Shown here piece after piece: positions 54,758 through 62,727 of a DNA stretch of 64,000 nucleotides. The translations under genes and the position numbers were made by a program. Numbering within the stretch: the stretch's first letter is position 1; each line of letters opens with the position of its first letter. Source of the stretch: Lentzea flava (GTDB taxonomy: Bacteria > Actinomycetota > Actinomycetes > Mycobacteriales > Pseudonocardiaceae). Where the stretch lies: NCBI RefSeq assembly GCF_014648475.1, contig NZ_BMRE01000007.1, positions 1-64,000 on the forward strand, given 5' to 3'. Under the pieces are notes generated by a model, which searched no databases, had not been told where the DNA came from, and saw only the letters and a list, made by a program, of their open reading frames with translations.

Positions 54758-55064
54758 GTGGTCCCTTTTGTCCGGGGCGGCGGACAACTGAGGTTTACTG
54801 GAAACCTTATTGCCTGTCAGCCCCGCGTCACCCGAACGGACCAGCCACGCGAGATCGTCAGGCAATCGTCAGGTCAATTCGCCACCTCGTGGGTGAGCAT
54901 GGTTCGCGCACGGCACCGAAATTTCGGCCGTGCAATTAGCTCTGCCTTCGCCAACGTATTACCGTGCAATTCAGTCACCCATTCGGCGGCCCTTTCTCGA
55001 CAAGGGTATCCGATATCGTCTGACTTCCGCCGCCGGTAACACACACCGGAAAGAAAGGCTGGCC
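54758..55064. promoter_or_regulatory. Divergent control region with palindromes and direct repeats
   Basis: 307 bp without genes between the LamG and DUF4360 genes. It contains AGGTTT-N5-AAACCT (54791-54807); a direct repeat of ATCGTCAGG 11 bp apart (54854, 54865); a hairpin GCACGG-CA-CCGAAATTTCGG-CCGTGC (54908-54933); and a direct repeat CCGTGCAATT at 54928 and 54962. This density suggests several regulators. Confidence 0.6.
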
Positions 55065-55685
55065 ATGCTGAAAATGGTGGCGGCTGCTGCCCTAGTGGTC
55101 TCCGCGGTTCTCACCGCGCCCGCCGCGCACGCAGTTCCCGACGTTCCCGATTTCGTCACGATCGACGTGGTCACCGTGAACGGTTCCGGCTGTCCCGCCG
55201 GCACCGCCGCGGTCGCGGCCGCCGACGACCGCACGGCGTTCACGGTCACCTACAGCGATTACCTCGCCCAGGCCGGACAGGGTTCGTCGCCGACAGACTT
55301 CCGCAAGAACTGCCAGCTCAACATCAGAGTCACCTATCCACAGGGCTTCACGTTCGGCATCGCCCAGGCGGACTACCGCGGGTTCGTGCACCTGCAGGCA
55401 GGCGCGACGAGCACCGAGAAGGGGAACTACTACTTCCAGGGCATGTCCCAGGGCGCGAGCCGTTCGCACAACTTCTCCGGCCCGAAGAGCGACAACTGGC
55501 AGGCGACCGACCGCGCCCAGGTGTCGGAAATCGTTTACGCGCCGTGTGGCGAAGTCCGGCACCTGAACATCAACACCGAACTCCGGGTGAACGCGGGCTC
55601 GTCGAAGGCCGCGAGCTTCATGACCATGGATTCGACCGACAGCAGTGTGAGCACGAAGTACCAGTTCTCCTGGAAGCGCTGCTGA
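55065..55685 (+). CDS. DUF4360 secreted protein (copy 1)
   Basis: 206 residues from ATG 55065 (AAAGG upstream). Signal peptide (MVAAAALVVSAVLTAPAAHA). DUF4360 marks: VTIDVVTVNGSGCPAGTAAV, TDFRKNCQLNIRV, FTFGIAQADYRGFVHLQAG and the C-terminal SSVSTKYQFSWKRC. Five cysteines suggest disulfides. Found in fungi and actinobacteria; function unknown. Tandem paralogue follows 60 bp downstream. Confidence 0.88.
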   Translation: MLKMVAAAALVVSAVLTAPAAHAVPDVPDFVTIDVVTVNGSGCPAGTAAVAAADDRTAFTVTYSDYLAQAGQGSSPTDFRKNCQLNIRVTYPQGFTFGIAQADYRGFVHLQAGATSTEKGNYYFQGMSQGASRSHNFSGPKSDNWQATDRAQVSEIVYAPCGEVRHLNINTELRVNAGSSKAASFMTMDSTDSSVSTKYQFSWKRC

Positions 55686-55745
55686 TCCAGGCACCCATTG
55701 CCGCCGCCCGTTCATTTTGTTGAACCTCAGACGGAAAGGTGCCCC

Positions 55746-56390
55746 ATGCTCAACACACTGGCCGCGGCCGCGCTCGCGATGTCGACGATCATCATTCCGC
55801 CCGGAGGCGCGCCCGGCACGACGCCCCCACCGGACATCATCACGATCGACGTCGTGACCATCAACGGGTCGGGCTGCAAGGCGGGTACGGCAGCGGTCGC
55901 CGTGAGCCCGGACAACAAGGCGTTCACCGTCACCTACAGCGAGTTCATGGCGCAGGTCGGCCCCGAGGCGAAGCCGACCGACTTCCGCAAGAACTGCCAG
56001 CTGAACCTGCGCGTCAACGTGCCGTCCGGCTTCACCTACGGCATCGCGTCCACCGACTACCGCGGCTTCGCGCACCTCGAGCGCGGCGCCACGGCCCTGG
56101 AGAAGGCCAACTACTACTTCCAGGGCATGTCGGAAACGGCCTACAAGCAGCACAACTACAAGGGCCCGTTCAGCGACGACTGGCAGGCGACCGACACGAC
56201 GGACGTCGCCGCGATCGTCTACCACCCGTGCGGTGAGAAGAGAAACTTCAACATCAACACGGAGCTGCGGGTCTCGGCGGGCACGTCGGACCCGAAGAAG
56301 GTCACGAGCTTCATCTCGATGGACTCGACCGACGGGTCGATCGAGACGACCTACCACTTCGCGTGGAAGACCTGTCCACCGAAGCCGTGA
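55746..56390 (+). CDS. DUF4360 secreted protein (copy 2)
   Basis: 214 residues from ATG 55746. Close paralogue of copy 1: same ITIDVVTINGSGCKAGTAAV, TDFRKNCQLNLRV, and DYRGFAHLERGATALEKANY blocks. The signal peptide differs and includes IIIPPGGAPG, and the C-terminus is CPPKP. The pair is a tandem duplication that has diverged moderately, likely with one operon promoter. Confidence 0.88.
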   Translation: MLNTLAAAALAMSTIIIPPGGAPGTTPPPDIITIDVVTINGSGCKAGTAAVAVSPDNKAFTVTYSEFMAQVGPEAKPTDFRKNCQLNLRVNVPSGFTYGIASTDYRGFAHLERGATALEKANYYFQGMSETAYKQHNYKGPFSDDWQATDTTDVAAIVYHPCGEKRNFNINTELRVSAGTSDPKKVTSFISMDSTDGSIETTYHFAWKTCPPKP

Positions 56391-56478
56391 TCCCGGTGCC
56401 GGGCACTTCGGGAAGAGGTGCCCGGCATCTCCGTTCTTCTGCGAAGATCGTCTCCTGACGACGTCTGGGGGGACGATC

Positions 56479-57720
56479 ATGAATCTGCCTGTGCTGGCCG
56501 GTGTGGAGCCCGGCGCGGACTTCCACGCGATGGTGGACGCCATCGCCGAGCGGGTACGACCGGAGAAGAGCTGGGTCGCGGTCCTGCTCGACGACCAGCC
56601 GGACAGCTCCGCCCGCCTCGACCTGGTGCGGCTGGCCGTGATCGCGGCGCTGGAGCGCGGTGCCAGGGCGTTCCAGGTCGTCCCGGTCACCGCCTGCTAC
56701 TGGCATCCGGTCGGCGGTGAGTGGCTCGTGTCGCGCGAGGAACCGGCCCGTCCGTTCACCTTCTCCAACGGCTCGGCGCAGCCGCCCGAACGCACGGTGA
56801 CGCTGGCCGAGACCGGCAGCGGGACGGTGCTGGTGCGGGTGAACGGCACGCAGGTCGAGGTCCGGCCGCCGTCCGAACACCAGTGCCGGACTCTGCTGGA
56901 GTCAGGGGTGCGCGGCACGCCGCTGCGGTTCCCGGTCTTCCCGAGCTCGGGTCCGTCGATGATCGCGCGCGGCACCGGCCCGCACGAGCTCGTGCTGTGG
57001 CGGTGCGGTCTGCCCGCGACCCGGTTCCGGCTGCCCGGTCCCGTGCTCGCCGCGATCCACGTGACCGACCCGTACCTGGAGTCGCTGACCGCGCTGATCG
57101 AGGTCGACGGCGAGCTGGTGGTGCACTGCGAGGGCAACCAGGACACCGGCCTGCACGAGCTGCGCGTGCCGATCGGCTTCAGCGTCGCCGAGGAGGCCGA
57201 GCGCGACCTGTCGCCGCTGTACCTCGACCTGGACGAGCCGTGGCGGTTCGGCGTCTACTTCCGCCGCGCCGGGCAGTGGTGGAACCTGCACTACCGCGGT
57301 GGCGACATCACGCTCGAACCGTCGAGGGCCGTGCTGCACCAGCCGGGATCGGTCCCCTTCCACACCAAGATCGACGGCGCCGGCCGGGTGCTGTTCGGGC
57401 CCGACCACTCGACCGCCGGCCTGCGCGACACCGGCTGGACCGCGTGGGGTCCAGGCCTGGAGGACACGGTCATCCCCGTGCCGTCCGGTGAGCAGGTGCT
57501 GGCCCTGACGAAGATCGCGGGCCGACCGGCGCTGCTGACCCGCGAGGGCGATGCCCTCCGGGTGCGGCTGGAGACGGAGGCGCGCACGGTCGTGGAGCAC
57601 GCCGGGCCGGTGGTACACCACTACGGGCTGCCGTGGGTGGCCGTGCAGCGCTCGGCCCACCTCGTCGAGGTGCTCGACGTCGCGACCGGCGCGGTGCTGC
57701 ACCGCCTCGGCACGGCCTGA
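56479..57720 (+). CDS. Conserved cytoplasmic protein of unknown function
   Basis: 413 residues, ATG 56479 with GGGGGGA upstream. No signal peptide or membrane segment. The sequence is rich in beta-turns and Trp/Tyr (QVVPVTACYWHPVGGEWLVS, PWRFGVYFRRAGQWWNLHYR, GWTAWGPGLEDTVIPVPSGE) and may be a propeller-like or WD-type fold. I do not recognise a family. Ends just before a strong bidirectional terminator. Confidence 0.75.
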   Translation: MNLPVLAGVEPGADFHAMVDAIAERVRPEKSWVAVLLDDQPDSSARLDLVRLAVIAALERGARAFQVVPVTACYWHPVGGEWLVSREEPARPFTFSNGSAQPPERTVTLAETGSGTVLVRVNGTQVEVRPPSEHQCRTLLESGVRGTPLRFPVFPSSGPSMIARGTGPHELVLWRCGLPATRFRLPGPVLAAIHVTDPYLESLTALIEVDGELVVHCEGNQDTGLHELRVPIGFSVAEEAERDLSPLYLDLDEPWRFGVYFRRAGQWWNLHYRGGDITLEPSRAVLHQPGSVPFHTKIDGAGRVLFGPDHSTAGLRDTGWTAWGPGLEDTVIPVPSGEQVLALTKIAGRPALLTREGDALRVRLETEARTVVEHAGPVVHHYGLPWVAVQRSAHLVEVLDVATGAVLHRLGTA

Positions 57721-57722
57721 CC

Positions 57723-57771
57723 GATGAAGGGCTCCTTCATCCACCTCACGTGGATGAAGGAGCCCTTCATC
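57723..57771. terminator. Bidirectional terminator with nested palindromes
   Basis: A perfect 20-bp stem (57723-57742 and 57752-57771) with a 9-nt loop. Each arm is itself almost palindromic (GATGAAGG-GCT-CCTTCATC), so alternative hairpins are possible. Lies between two convergent genes. Confidence 0.9.
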
Positions 57772-57776
57772 GTTGA

Positions 57777-59012
57777 TCAGATCAGGAAGCGGTAGGCGGT
57801 GGTGCCCGGCGCCACGTGCTGGATCTTGAGCGGGGACTCCTTCATCCGGCCCCACAGCAGGTCGTAGTCCTCGCGACGGCCAAGCTCGATGCACACCAGC
57901 GCGGCGCCGGTCTCCCGGTTGTCGCGCTTGATGTACTCGAACTGCACGATGTCGTCGTCCTTGCCCAGCACCTCGTCGAGGAACCGCCGCAGCGCGCCAG
58001 GCTCCTGCGGGAACTCCACCAGGAAGTAGTGCTTGAGGCCGCGGTGGACCATCGACCGCTCGACGATCTCGGCGTAGCGCGAGACGTCGTTGTTGCCGCC
58101 GGAGAGCAGGCACACGACCGTCGAGTCGGGCGCCACCGTGATCTCCTCCAGCAACGCCGCCGAAGCGAGCGCGCCCGCGGGCTCGGCGATGATGCCGTCG
58201 ATCTGGTACAGCTCCAGCATCTCCGTGCACACCGCGCCCTCGGCCACGGTGAGGAGCTCGGCGCCGCTGTCGCGCACCATCGGGAACGTCACGTCGCCCA
58301 CCCTGCGCACGGCGGCGCCGTCGACGAACGAGTCGACCTCCGGCAGCGTGACCGGGGTGCCCGCCTGGATGGCGGCGATCATGCTCGCCGCGCCCGCCGG
58401 CTCCACGCCGATGACGCGGGTCTGCGGGAAGCGCTCGGCGAACCACGTGCCGACGCCCGACAGCAGTCCGCCGCCGCCCACCGGCACCACGACCACGTCG
58501 GGGGCGCCGCCGAGCTGCTGCACGATCTCCAGGCCGACGGTGCCCTGGCCCGCGACCGTGCGGCGGTCGTCGAACGCCGGGACCAGGGTCGCGCCCGTGG
58601 CCAGCGCGTACTCCTTGGCGAGCGCGGCCGCGTCGTCGTAGGTGTCGCCGTCGACGACCAGCTGCACCATGCCCTGGCCGAGCGCGGAGATGCGGTCGCG
58701 CTTCTGGCGCGGGGTGGTGCGGGGCACGTGCACGCGGCCGGGGATGCCGAGGCGGCGGCACGCGTAGGCCATGCCCTGGCCGTGGTTGCCCGCCGACGCG
58801 CAGACGGCGCCGCCGACGGCGAACTCGGTCTGGCAGAGCAGGTTGAACGCGCCGCGCAGCTTGTAGGACCGGCCGACCTGGAGGTCCTCGCGCTTGAACC
58901 ACACCCGCGCGCCGGTCCTCTCGGACAGCCGCTGGTTCACCTCGAGCGGTGTGGTGCGGGCGACTCCACCGAGCCGGGCTGCGGCGGCGGACACCTCATC
59001 AGCGAAGGACAT
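57777..59012 (-). CDS. ilvA: Threonine ammonia-lyase (threonine deaminase)
   Basis: 411 residues, ATG 59012. PLP-dependent enzyme turning threonine into 2-oxobutyrate for isoleucine synthesis. PLP lysine is Lys51 in GRSYKLRGAFN; SAGNHGQG, VVVPVGGGGLLSGVGTW and CLLSGGNND are cofactor-binding motifs. A C-terminal ACT-like domain (VEFPQEPGALRRFLDEVLGK) indicates allosteric control, typical of the short biosynthetic forms of actinobacteria. Single gene divergent from the LPMO gene. Confidence 0.95.
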   Translation of the reverse strand: MSFADEVSAAAARLGGVARTTPLEVNQRLSERTGARVWFKREDLQVGRSYKLRGAFNLLCQTEFAVGGAVCASAGNHGQGMAYACRRLGIPGRVHVPRTTPRQKRDRISALGQGMVQLVVDGDTYDDAAALAKEYALATGATLVPAFDDRRTVAGQGTVGLEIVQQLGGAPDVVVVPVGGGGLLSGVGTWFAERFPQTRVIGVEPAGAASMIAAIQAGTPVTLPEVDSFVDGAAVRRVGDVTFPMVRDSGAELLTVAEGAVCTEMLELYQIDGIIAEPAGALASAALLEEITVAPDSTVVCLLSGGNNDVSRYAEIVERSMVHRGLKHYFLVEFPQEPGALRRFLDEVLGKDDDIVQFEYIKRDNRETGAALVCIELGRREDYDLLWGRMKESPLKIQHVAPGTTAYRFLI

Positions 59013-59080
59013 GACATTACATCTTTCGTGAACGACTCGGGTCTGGCACGCGTACCCCTGGAAAGACAGGGGAGGTACTC

Positions 59081-59932
59081 GTGTTTCGCCTTGTGGGCGT
59101 TCTGACGCTGCTCATGATGCTCTCCGCGGTTCCCGCGCACGCCCATGGCGCGCCCACCGACCCGGCGAGCAGGGCTTTCCTGTGTTCGCCCGGTCAGACC
59201 ACAGCATCATCCTCGCCCTGCCGCAGTGCCGTTCAGGCGGGGTTGCCGTCCACGGAGTGGGACAACATCCGGCTGGCGAACGTGGCGGGGCAGGACGCGG
59301 CGAGGGTGCCGGACGGCAAGCTGTGCAGCGCCGGGATCCCGAAGTACGCCGGGCTCGACCTGCCCTCGGCGGAGTGGCCGGCGACGAAGCTCAGGAGCAC
59401 GTCCTTCACCTACCGGGCGACGATCCCGCACCAGGGGTCGTTCCGCTTCTACGTGACCCGGGACGGCTACTCACCGACGCGCGCGCTGCGGTGGGCGGAT
59501 CTGGAGCAGTTCCTGAGCGTGCCCACTCCCCCGCTGGTCAACGGCGCGTACGAGTTCAAGGTGCAGCTGCCGAAGCGGACCGGGCGCCACCTGATCTACA
59601 CCGTCTGGCAGAACACCGACACGCCGGACACGTACTACTCGTGCACGGACGTCGAGATCGCCGCACCGGCACCCGCACCGGCACCCGCGCCCGCGCCTGC
59701 TCCCGCACCGGCGCCCCAGGCCAAACCGGCTCCGGCGACGCCGGTGACGACCTCCAGCTCCGCGGCACCGTCCACGCCGAGGTCGAGCACACCGCGTCCC
59801 GTTCCTGTTGCGTCGAGCGCCGAACAACCTCCGTCCAGCGCAACGAGGTTCGGCCTGTCCGCCGTGGTGGCGGCGCTGGGCGGCCTGGTCGTGATCGGCG
59901 GATTCATGTTGTGGCGCAAAAGAATTCTGTGA
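59081..59932 (+). CDS. AA10 lytic polysaccharide monooxygenase with C-terminal membrane anchor
   Basis: 283 residues from GTG 59081 with GGGGAGG upstream. Signal peptide cleavage after VPAHA exposes His22 as the N-terminal histidine brace; the second brace His117 is in TIPHQGSFRFYVTRDGYSP. DTYYSCTDVEI supplies the axial Tyr. It should oxidatively cleave chitin or cellulose. Unusually, the catalytic domain is followed by a Pro-Ala repeat linker (about 194-215), a Ser/Thr/Pro-rich stalk and one membrane helix (VVAALGGLVVIGGFMLW) with a basic end RKRIL, so it is cell-bound, not free. Confidence 0.9.
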   Translation: MFRLVGVLTLLMMLSAVPAHAHGAPTDPASRAFLCSPGQTTASSSPCRSAVQAGLPSTEWDNIRLANVAGQDAARVPDGKLCSAGIPKYAGLDLPSAEWPATKLRSTSFTYRATIPHQGSFRFYVTRDGYSPTRALRWADLEQFLSVPTPPLVNGAYEFKVQLPKRTGRHLIYTVWQNTDTPDTYYSCTDVEIAAPAPAPAPAPAPAPAPAPQAKPAPATPVTTSSSAAPSTPRSSTPRPVPVASSAEQPPSSATRFGLSAVVAALGGLVVIGGFMLWRKRIL

Positions 59933-59947
59933 ACGTCCCGGTCCCCG

Positions 59948-59963
59948 ATAGGTCTGGACCATC
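59948..59963 (+). promoter_or_regulatory. DasR-like (dre) palindrome upstream of the ThuA-ricin gene
   Basis: ATAGGTCTGGACCATC contains the GGTCT-N-GACC core of DasR sites and closely resembles the first chitinase-promoter site. It lies 53 bp before the start codon. Confidence 0.55.
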
Positions 59964-60015
59964 CCTACGATGATCTTCGGGCGCGCAACCCTGCGATGGT
60001 GAGGTGTGTGCCCGG

Positions 60016-61254
60016 ATGGCTCGAAAACTGGTGACACTGCTGGCTTTGCTCGGCGCCGCGCTCTTCCCGGTCGGCCTCTCGGCCACCGGCCCGGCCCAGG
60101 CCGCCCCGTTCAAGGTCCTCGGCTTCTACTACGGCACGAACGACCTCGCGCACATCTCGTTCGTCAAGGAAGCCAACCCGTGGCTGACCCGCGCCGGGCA
60201 GGAGAACGGTTTCACCTACGAGGCGACGACGGACTGGAACCGGCTGAACACCCTCACCCCGGCCCAGGCCCAGGTCGTGGTCTTCCTCGACGACCTGCCG
60301 AGCGGCACCCAGCGCGCGGGTTTCCAGCGCTACATGGAGGCGGGCGGCGCGTGGCTCGGCTTCCACGTCTCGGCGTTCACGCAGAACGCGAACGAGTGGT
60401 CGTGGTACCACAACACGTTCCTGGGCAAGGGGAACTTCGTCAACAACACCTGGGGGCCGACCACCGCGACGCTGAAGGTCGAGACCCGCACGCACCCGTC
60501 GACCGCACGCCTGCCGGAGAGGTTCACCTCCTCGGTGAGCGAGTGGTACAGCTGGTCGCGCGACCTGCGCACGAACCCGGACATCCAGATCCTCGCGAGT
60601 GTCGACCCGTCGAGCTTCCCGCTCGGCACCGACCCGAACCAGCAGTGGCGCAGCGGCTACTACCCGATCATGTGGACGAACAAGAACTACAAGATGATCT
60701 ACGCGAACTTCGGCCACAACGCGATGGACTACGCCAGCAACAGGCCGCTGTCCTCCACCTTCGCGAGCGCGGACCAGAACAGGTTCCTGATCGACAGCCT
60801 GCTGTGGCTGGGAGGTGGCGGCACCCCGCAGCCGCAGCCCGACTGGAAGACGCTCGTCAACAAGGGCAACGGCAAGTGCGTCGACGCGCGGTCCGCGGGC
60901 CTCGCGAACGGCACGGTCGTCCAGCAGTACTCCTGCAACGGGACCACCGCGCAGAACTTCCGCGCGGTGCCCACGAGTGACGGCTACTCACGCCTGGAGT
61001 ACCGCAACGACCCGGCCAAGGTGCTCGACGTGAGCGACGTGTCCACTTCGGACGGTGCGGGCATCCACCTGTGGGACTACGTCGGCGGCGCCAACCAGCA
61101 GTGGCGCGTCACGACCGGCGCCGACGGCTACTCGACGCTGACCGCGCGGCACTCGGGCAAGTGCCTGAGCGCGCCGGCGGGCGGCACGGACGGCGTGCAG
61201 CTGGTCCAGGCGACCTGCACCGGGTCGGCTGCGCAGAGCTTCAAGATCGGCTAG
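60016..61254 (+). CDS. Secreted ThuA-like protein with ricin-type lectin domain
   Basis: 412 residues, ATG 60016 (a GTG 12 bp upstream is possible). Signal peptide (LVTLLALLGAALFPVGLSAT). ThuA-like domain (about 34-270: FKVLGFYYGTNDLAHISFVK, WNRLNTLTPAQAQVVVFLDD, GFHVSAFTQNANEWSWYHN). After a GGGGTPQPQP linker comes a ricin B-type beta-trefoil (about 285-412: LVNKGNGKCVDARSAG, repeated QxW-like motifs NQQWRVTTG). Probably an extracellular sugar-binding hydrolase. A dre-like site precedes it. Confidence 0.9.
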   Translation: MARKLVTLLALLGAALFPVGLSATGPAQAAPFKVLGFYYGTNDLAHISFVKEANPWLTRAGQENGFTYEATTDWNRLNTLTPAQAQVVVFLDDLPSGTQRAGFQRYMEAGGAWLGFHVSAFTQNANEWSWYHNTFLGKGNFVNNTWGPTTATLKVETRTHPSTARLPERFTSSVSEWYSWSRDLRTNPDIQILASVDPSSFPLGTDPNQQWRSGYYPIMWTNKNYKMIYANFGHNAMDYASNRPLSSTFASADQNRFLIDSLLWLGGGGTPQPQPDWKTLVNKGNGKCVDARSAGLANGTVVQQYSCNGTTAQNFRAVPTSDGYSRLEYRNDPAKVLDVSDVSTSDGAGIHLWDYVGGANQQWRVTTGADGYSTLTARHSGKCLSAPAGGTDGVQLVQATCTGSAAQSFKIG

Positions 61255-61624
61255 TGCGACTGAGCGCAGGCCCGGTCACGGTCACCCGTTCCCCCGGTCT
61301 CCTGGCAGCGGAGGCCGGGTGGGACGTGCCCAGGAACCCGTACATGTCGTTGAGCTGGTGCAACGCGGACACCGCGTCCCGCCACACCGGGCACGGCCAC
61401 GCGCGATGGCGCCCGTACCAGGCGCGGCACGACTTGCACCGGTGCCGCTCGTTCGGCTCGTGCACGCGCAGCAGCCCACGCCACCACGGCAGGGCCGCGC
61501 GCAGCTGTTCGCGCAGCTCGTAGACCTCGTCCGGGGAGGCCGTCCGCGCGAGCTGGTCCATCGTCCGGTAGACGACGTCGATCACCGTCCGGTGAAAGGA
61601 ACCCTGGCGCTCCGCAAGGGCCAT
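61241..61624 (-). CDS. Small zinc-ribbon-like protein
   Basis: 127 residues from ATG 61624 with GGAGGAG upstream. The N-terminal half is helical (MALAERQGSFHRTVIDVVYR, VYELREQLRAALPWWRGLL); then HRCKSCRAWYGRHRAWPCPVW could bind a metal with three Cys and a His. Divergent from the XRE gene, it is commonly placed there in related actinobacteria (my recollection). Function unknown. The last 14 bp overlap the ThuA gene. Confidence 0.75.
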   Translation of the reverse strand: MALAERQGSFHRTVIDVVYRTMDQLARTASPDEVYELREQLRAALPWWRGLLRVHEPNERHRCKSCRAWYGRHRAWPCPVWRDAVSALHQLNDMYGFLGTSHPASAARRPGERVTVTGPALSRTSRS

Positions 61625-61644
61625 GTCCGCGCTCCTCCTCACCG

Positions 61645-61698
61645 CAGTTGAGACAGGATCGTCAGGAGTCTATGTTGACCATAGGCGGGTTTCAACTG
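61645..61698. promoter_or_regulatory. Possible operator region of the XRE/zinc-ribbon divergent pair
   Basis: CAGTTGA (61645-61651) and TCAACTG (61692-61698) form outer arms; CTATG-TTGAC-CATAG (61670-61684) is an inner palindrome. Suited to binding by a dimeric XRE protein. Confidence 0.45.
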
Positions 61699-61772
61699 GC
61701 GAAAATCCCGTCACCCAGATAGCCCTTTCCGTGAGTGGAAACGCTCACCGCGCGCAACGGGGGGAGCCGGCA

Positions 61773-62210
61773 ATGGCGGGGGAACGGTCCCTGGCTGACA
61801 AGCTCAACCACCTCTTCGCCGTGCACACCGCCCGTTCCGGCCAGGAGTACAGCAACGAGCAGGTGGCGGCGGCGATCGCGGACACCGGCGTGACGATCTC
61901 CCAGAGCTAGATCTGGCAGCTGCGCAAGGGCAAGAAGGACAACCCCACGTTCAAGCACTTGCAGGCACTGGCAGGCTTCTTCGGTGTGCCCGTGAGCTAC
62001 TTCTTCGACGACGAGGTCACCGACCGGGTCGACGAGCAGCTGAAGTCGTTGCAGGACGAGCAGACCCGGCTGAACGAGCTCGCCGCGGGCAGCGACGCGC
62101 AGCTCATGGCCATGCGCGCGGGTGAGCTGTCGCCGGACCGCCGCCGCCTGGTGATGGAGCTGCTGGACGTCGTCTACCGACAGGAACAGGCCGAACGCGG
62201 CGAAGGATGA
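61773..62210 (+). pseudogene. EspR-like XRE regulator interrupted by an in-frame amber codon
   Basis: The frame starts at ATG 61773 (GGGGGAG upstream): SLADKLNHLFAVHTARSGQE, then NEQVAAAIADTGVTISQS, then TAG at 61908-61910. The same frame continues without shift: IWQLRKGKKDNPTFKHLQAL, AGFFGVPVSYFFDDEV and a C-terminal helix to TGA 62210. Relatives have an aromatic residue, usually Tyr, at the stop position, so a single base change (TAC/TAT to TAG) explains it. The break is in the recognition-helix region, so a truncated product could not bind DNA. Intact, it would be a 145-residue EspR/nucleoid-type regulator. Confidence 0.85.
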
Positions 62211-62213
62211 CTC

Positions 62214-62726
62214 GTGGCCGAACGAGAGTTGCGCAGGCGGTGCCGCCGCCTGCTGAACGAGCTGGACATCCAGCCACCCCTCGACGTCGAGGAGCTCTGC
62301 CGCCGCGTCGGTGACCAGCGGGGCAAACCGATCAGGCTGATCGCGCACCCGATCCCGGTGCCCGGCCCGTTCGGCGTGTGGATCGCCACCGCGAAGGCCG
62401 ACTACATCCTCTACCAGCGGGAAACGTCGAAGGCGCACCAGAACCACATCATCCTGCACGAGCTCGGGCACCTGCTGGCGGGCCACACCAGCGACGAGCA
62501 GGACGACGAGCTGCTCGCGGGCCTGTACCCCGACCTCGAACCGGACGCCGTGCGCAGGGCGTTGCGGCGCACCTCCTACGACACCGAGCACGAGCGCGAG
62601 GCCGAGACGGTCGCGACGATCATCCTCGAATGGGCGTCGGTGCTGGACAAGGTCGCGCCACGCGCCTCGGAGGGCCCCGCCCGGCGCATGGCCAGCTCGC
62701 TCGCCGACCGGCTGGGGTGGCTCTGA
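62214..62726 (+). CDS. ImmA/IrrE-type metallopeptidase
   Basis: 170 residues from GTG 62214. Zinc site H82-E-x-x-H86 in ILHELGHLLAGH, with a later Glu (EREAETVATIIL) as third ligand. ImmA/IrrE peptidases cut or inactivate XRE repressors, and the adjacent upstream gene is an XRE family member, matching the paired repressor/antirepressor layout seen on mobile elements and in stress loci. 3 bp downstream of the broken XRE gene. Confidence 0.9.
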   Translation: MAERELRRRCRRLLNELDIQPPLDVEELCRRVGDQRGKPIRLIAHPIPVPGPFGVWIATAKADYILYQRETSKAHQNHIILHELGHLLAGHTSDEQDDELLAGLYPDLEPDAVRRALRRTSYDTEHEREAETVATIILEWASVLDKVAPRASEGPARRMASSLADRLGWL

Positions 62727-62727
62727 C

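Noticed and set aside
59012..59081. DasR site before the LPMO gene
   Set aside because: GGTCTGGCACGC is only half a match and not palindromic, so I did not call it.
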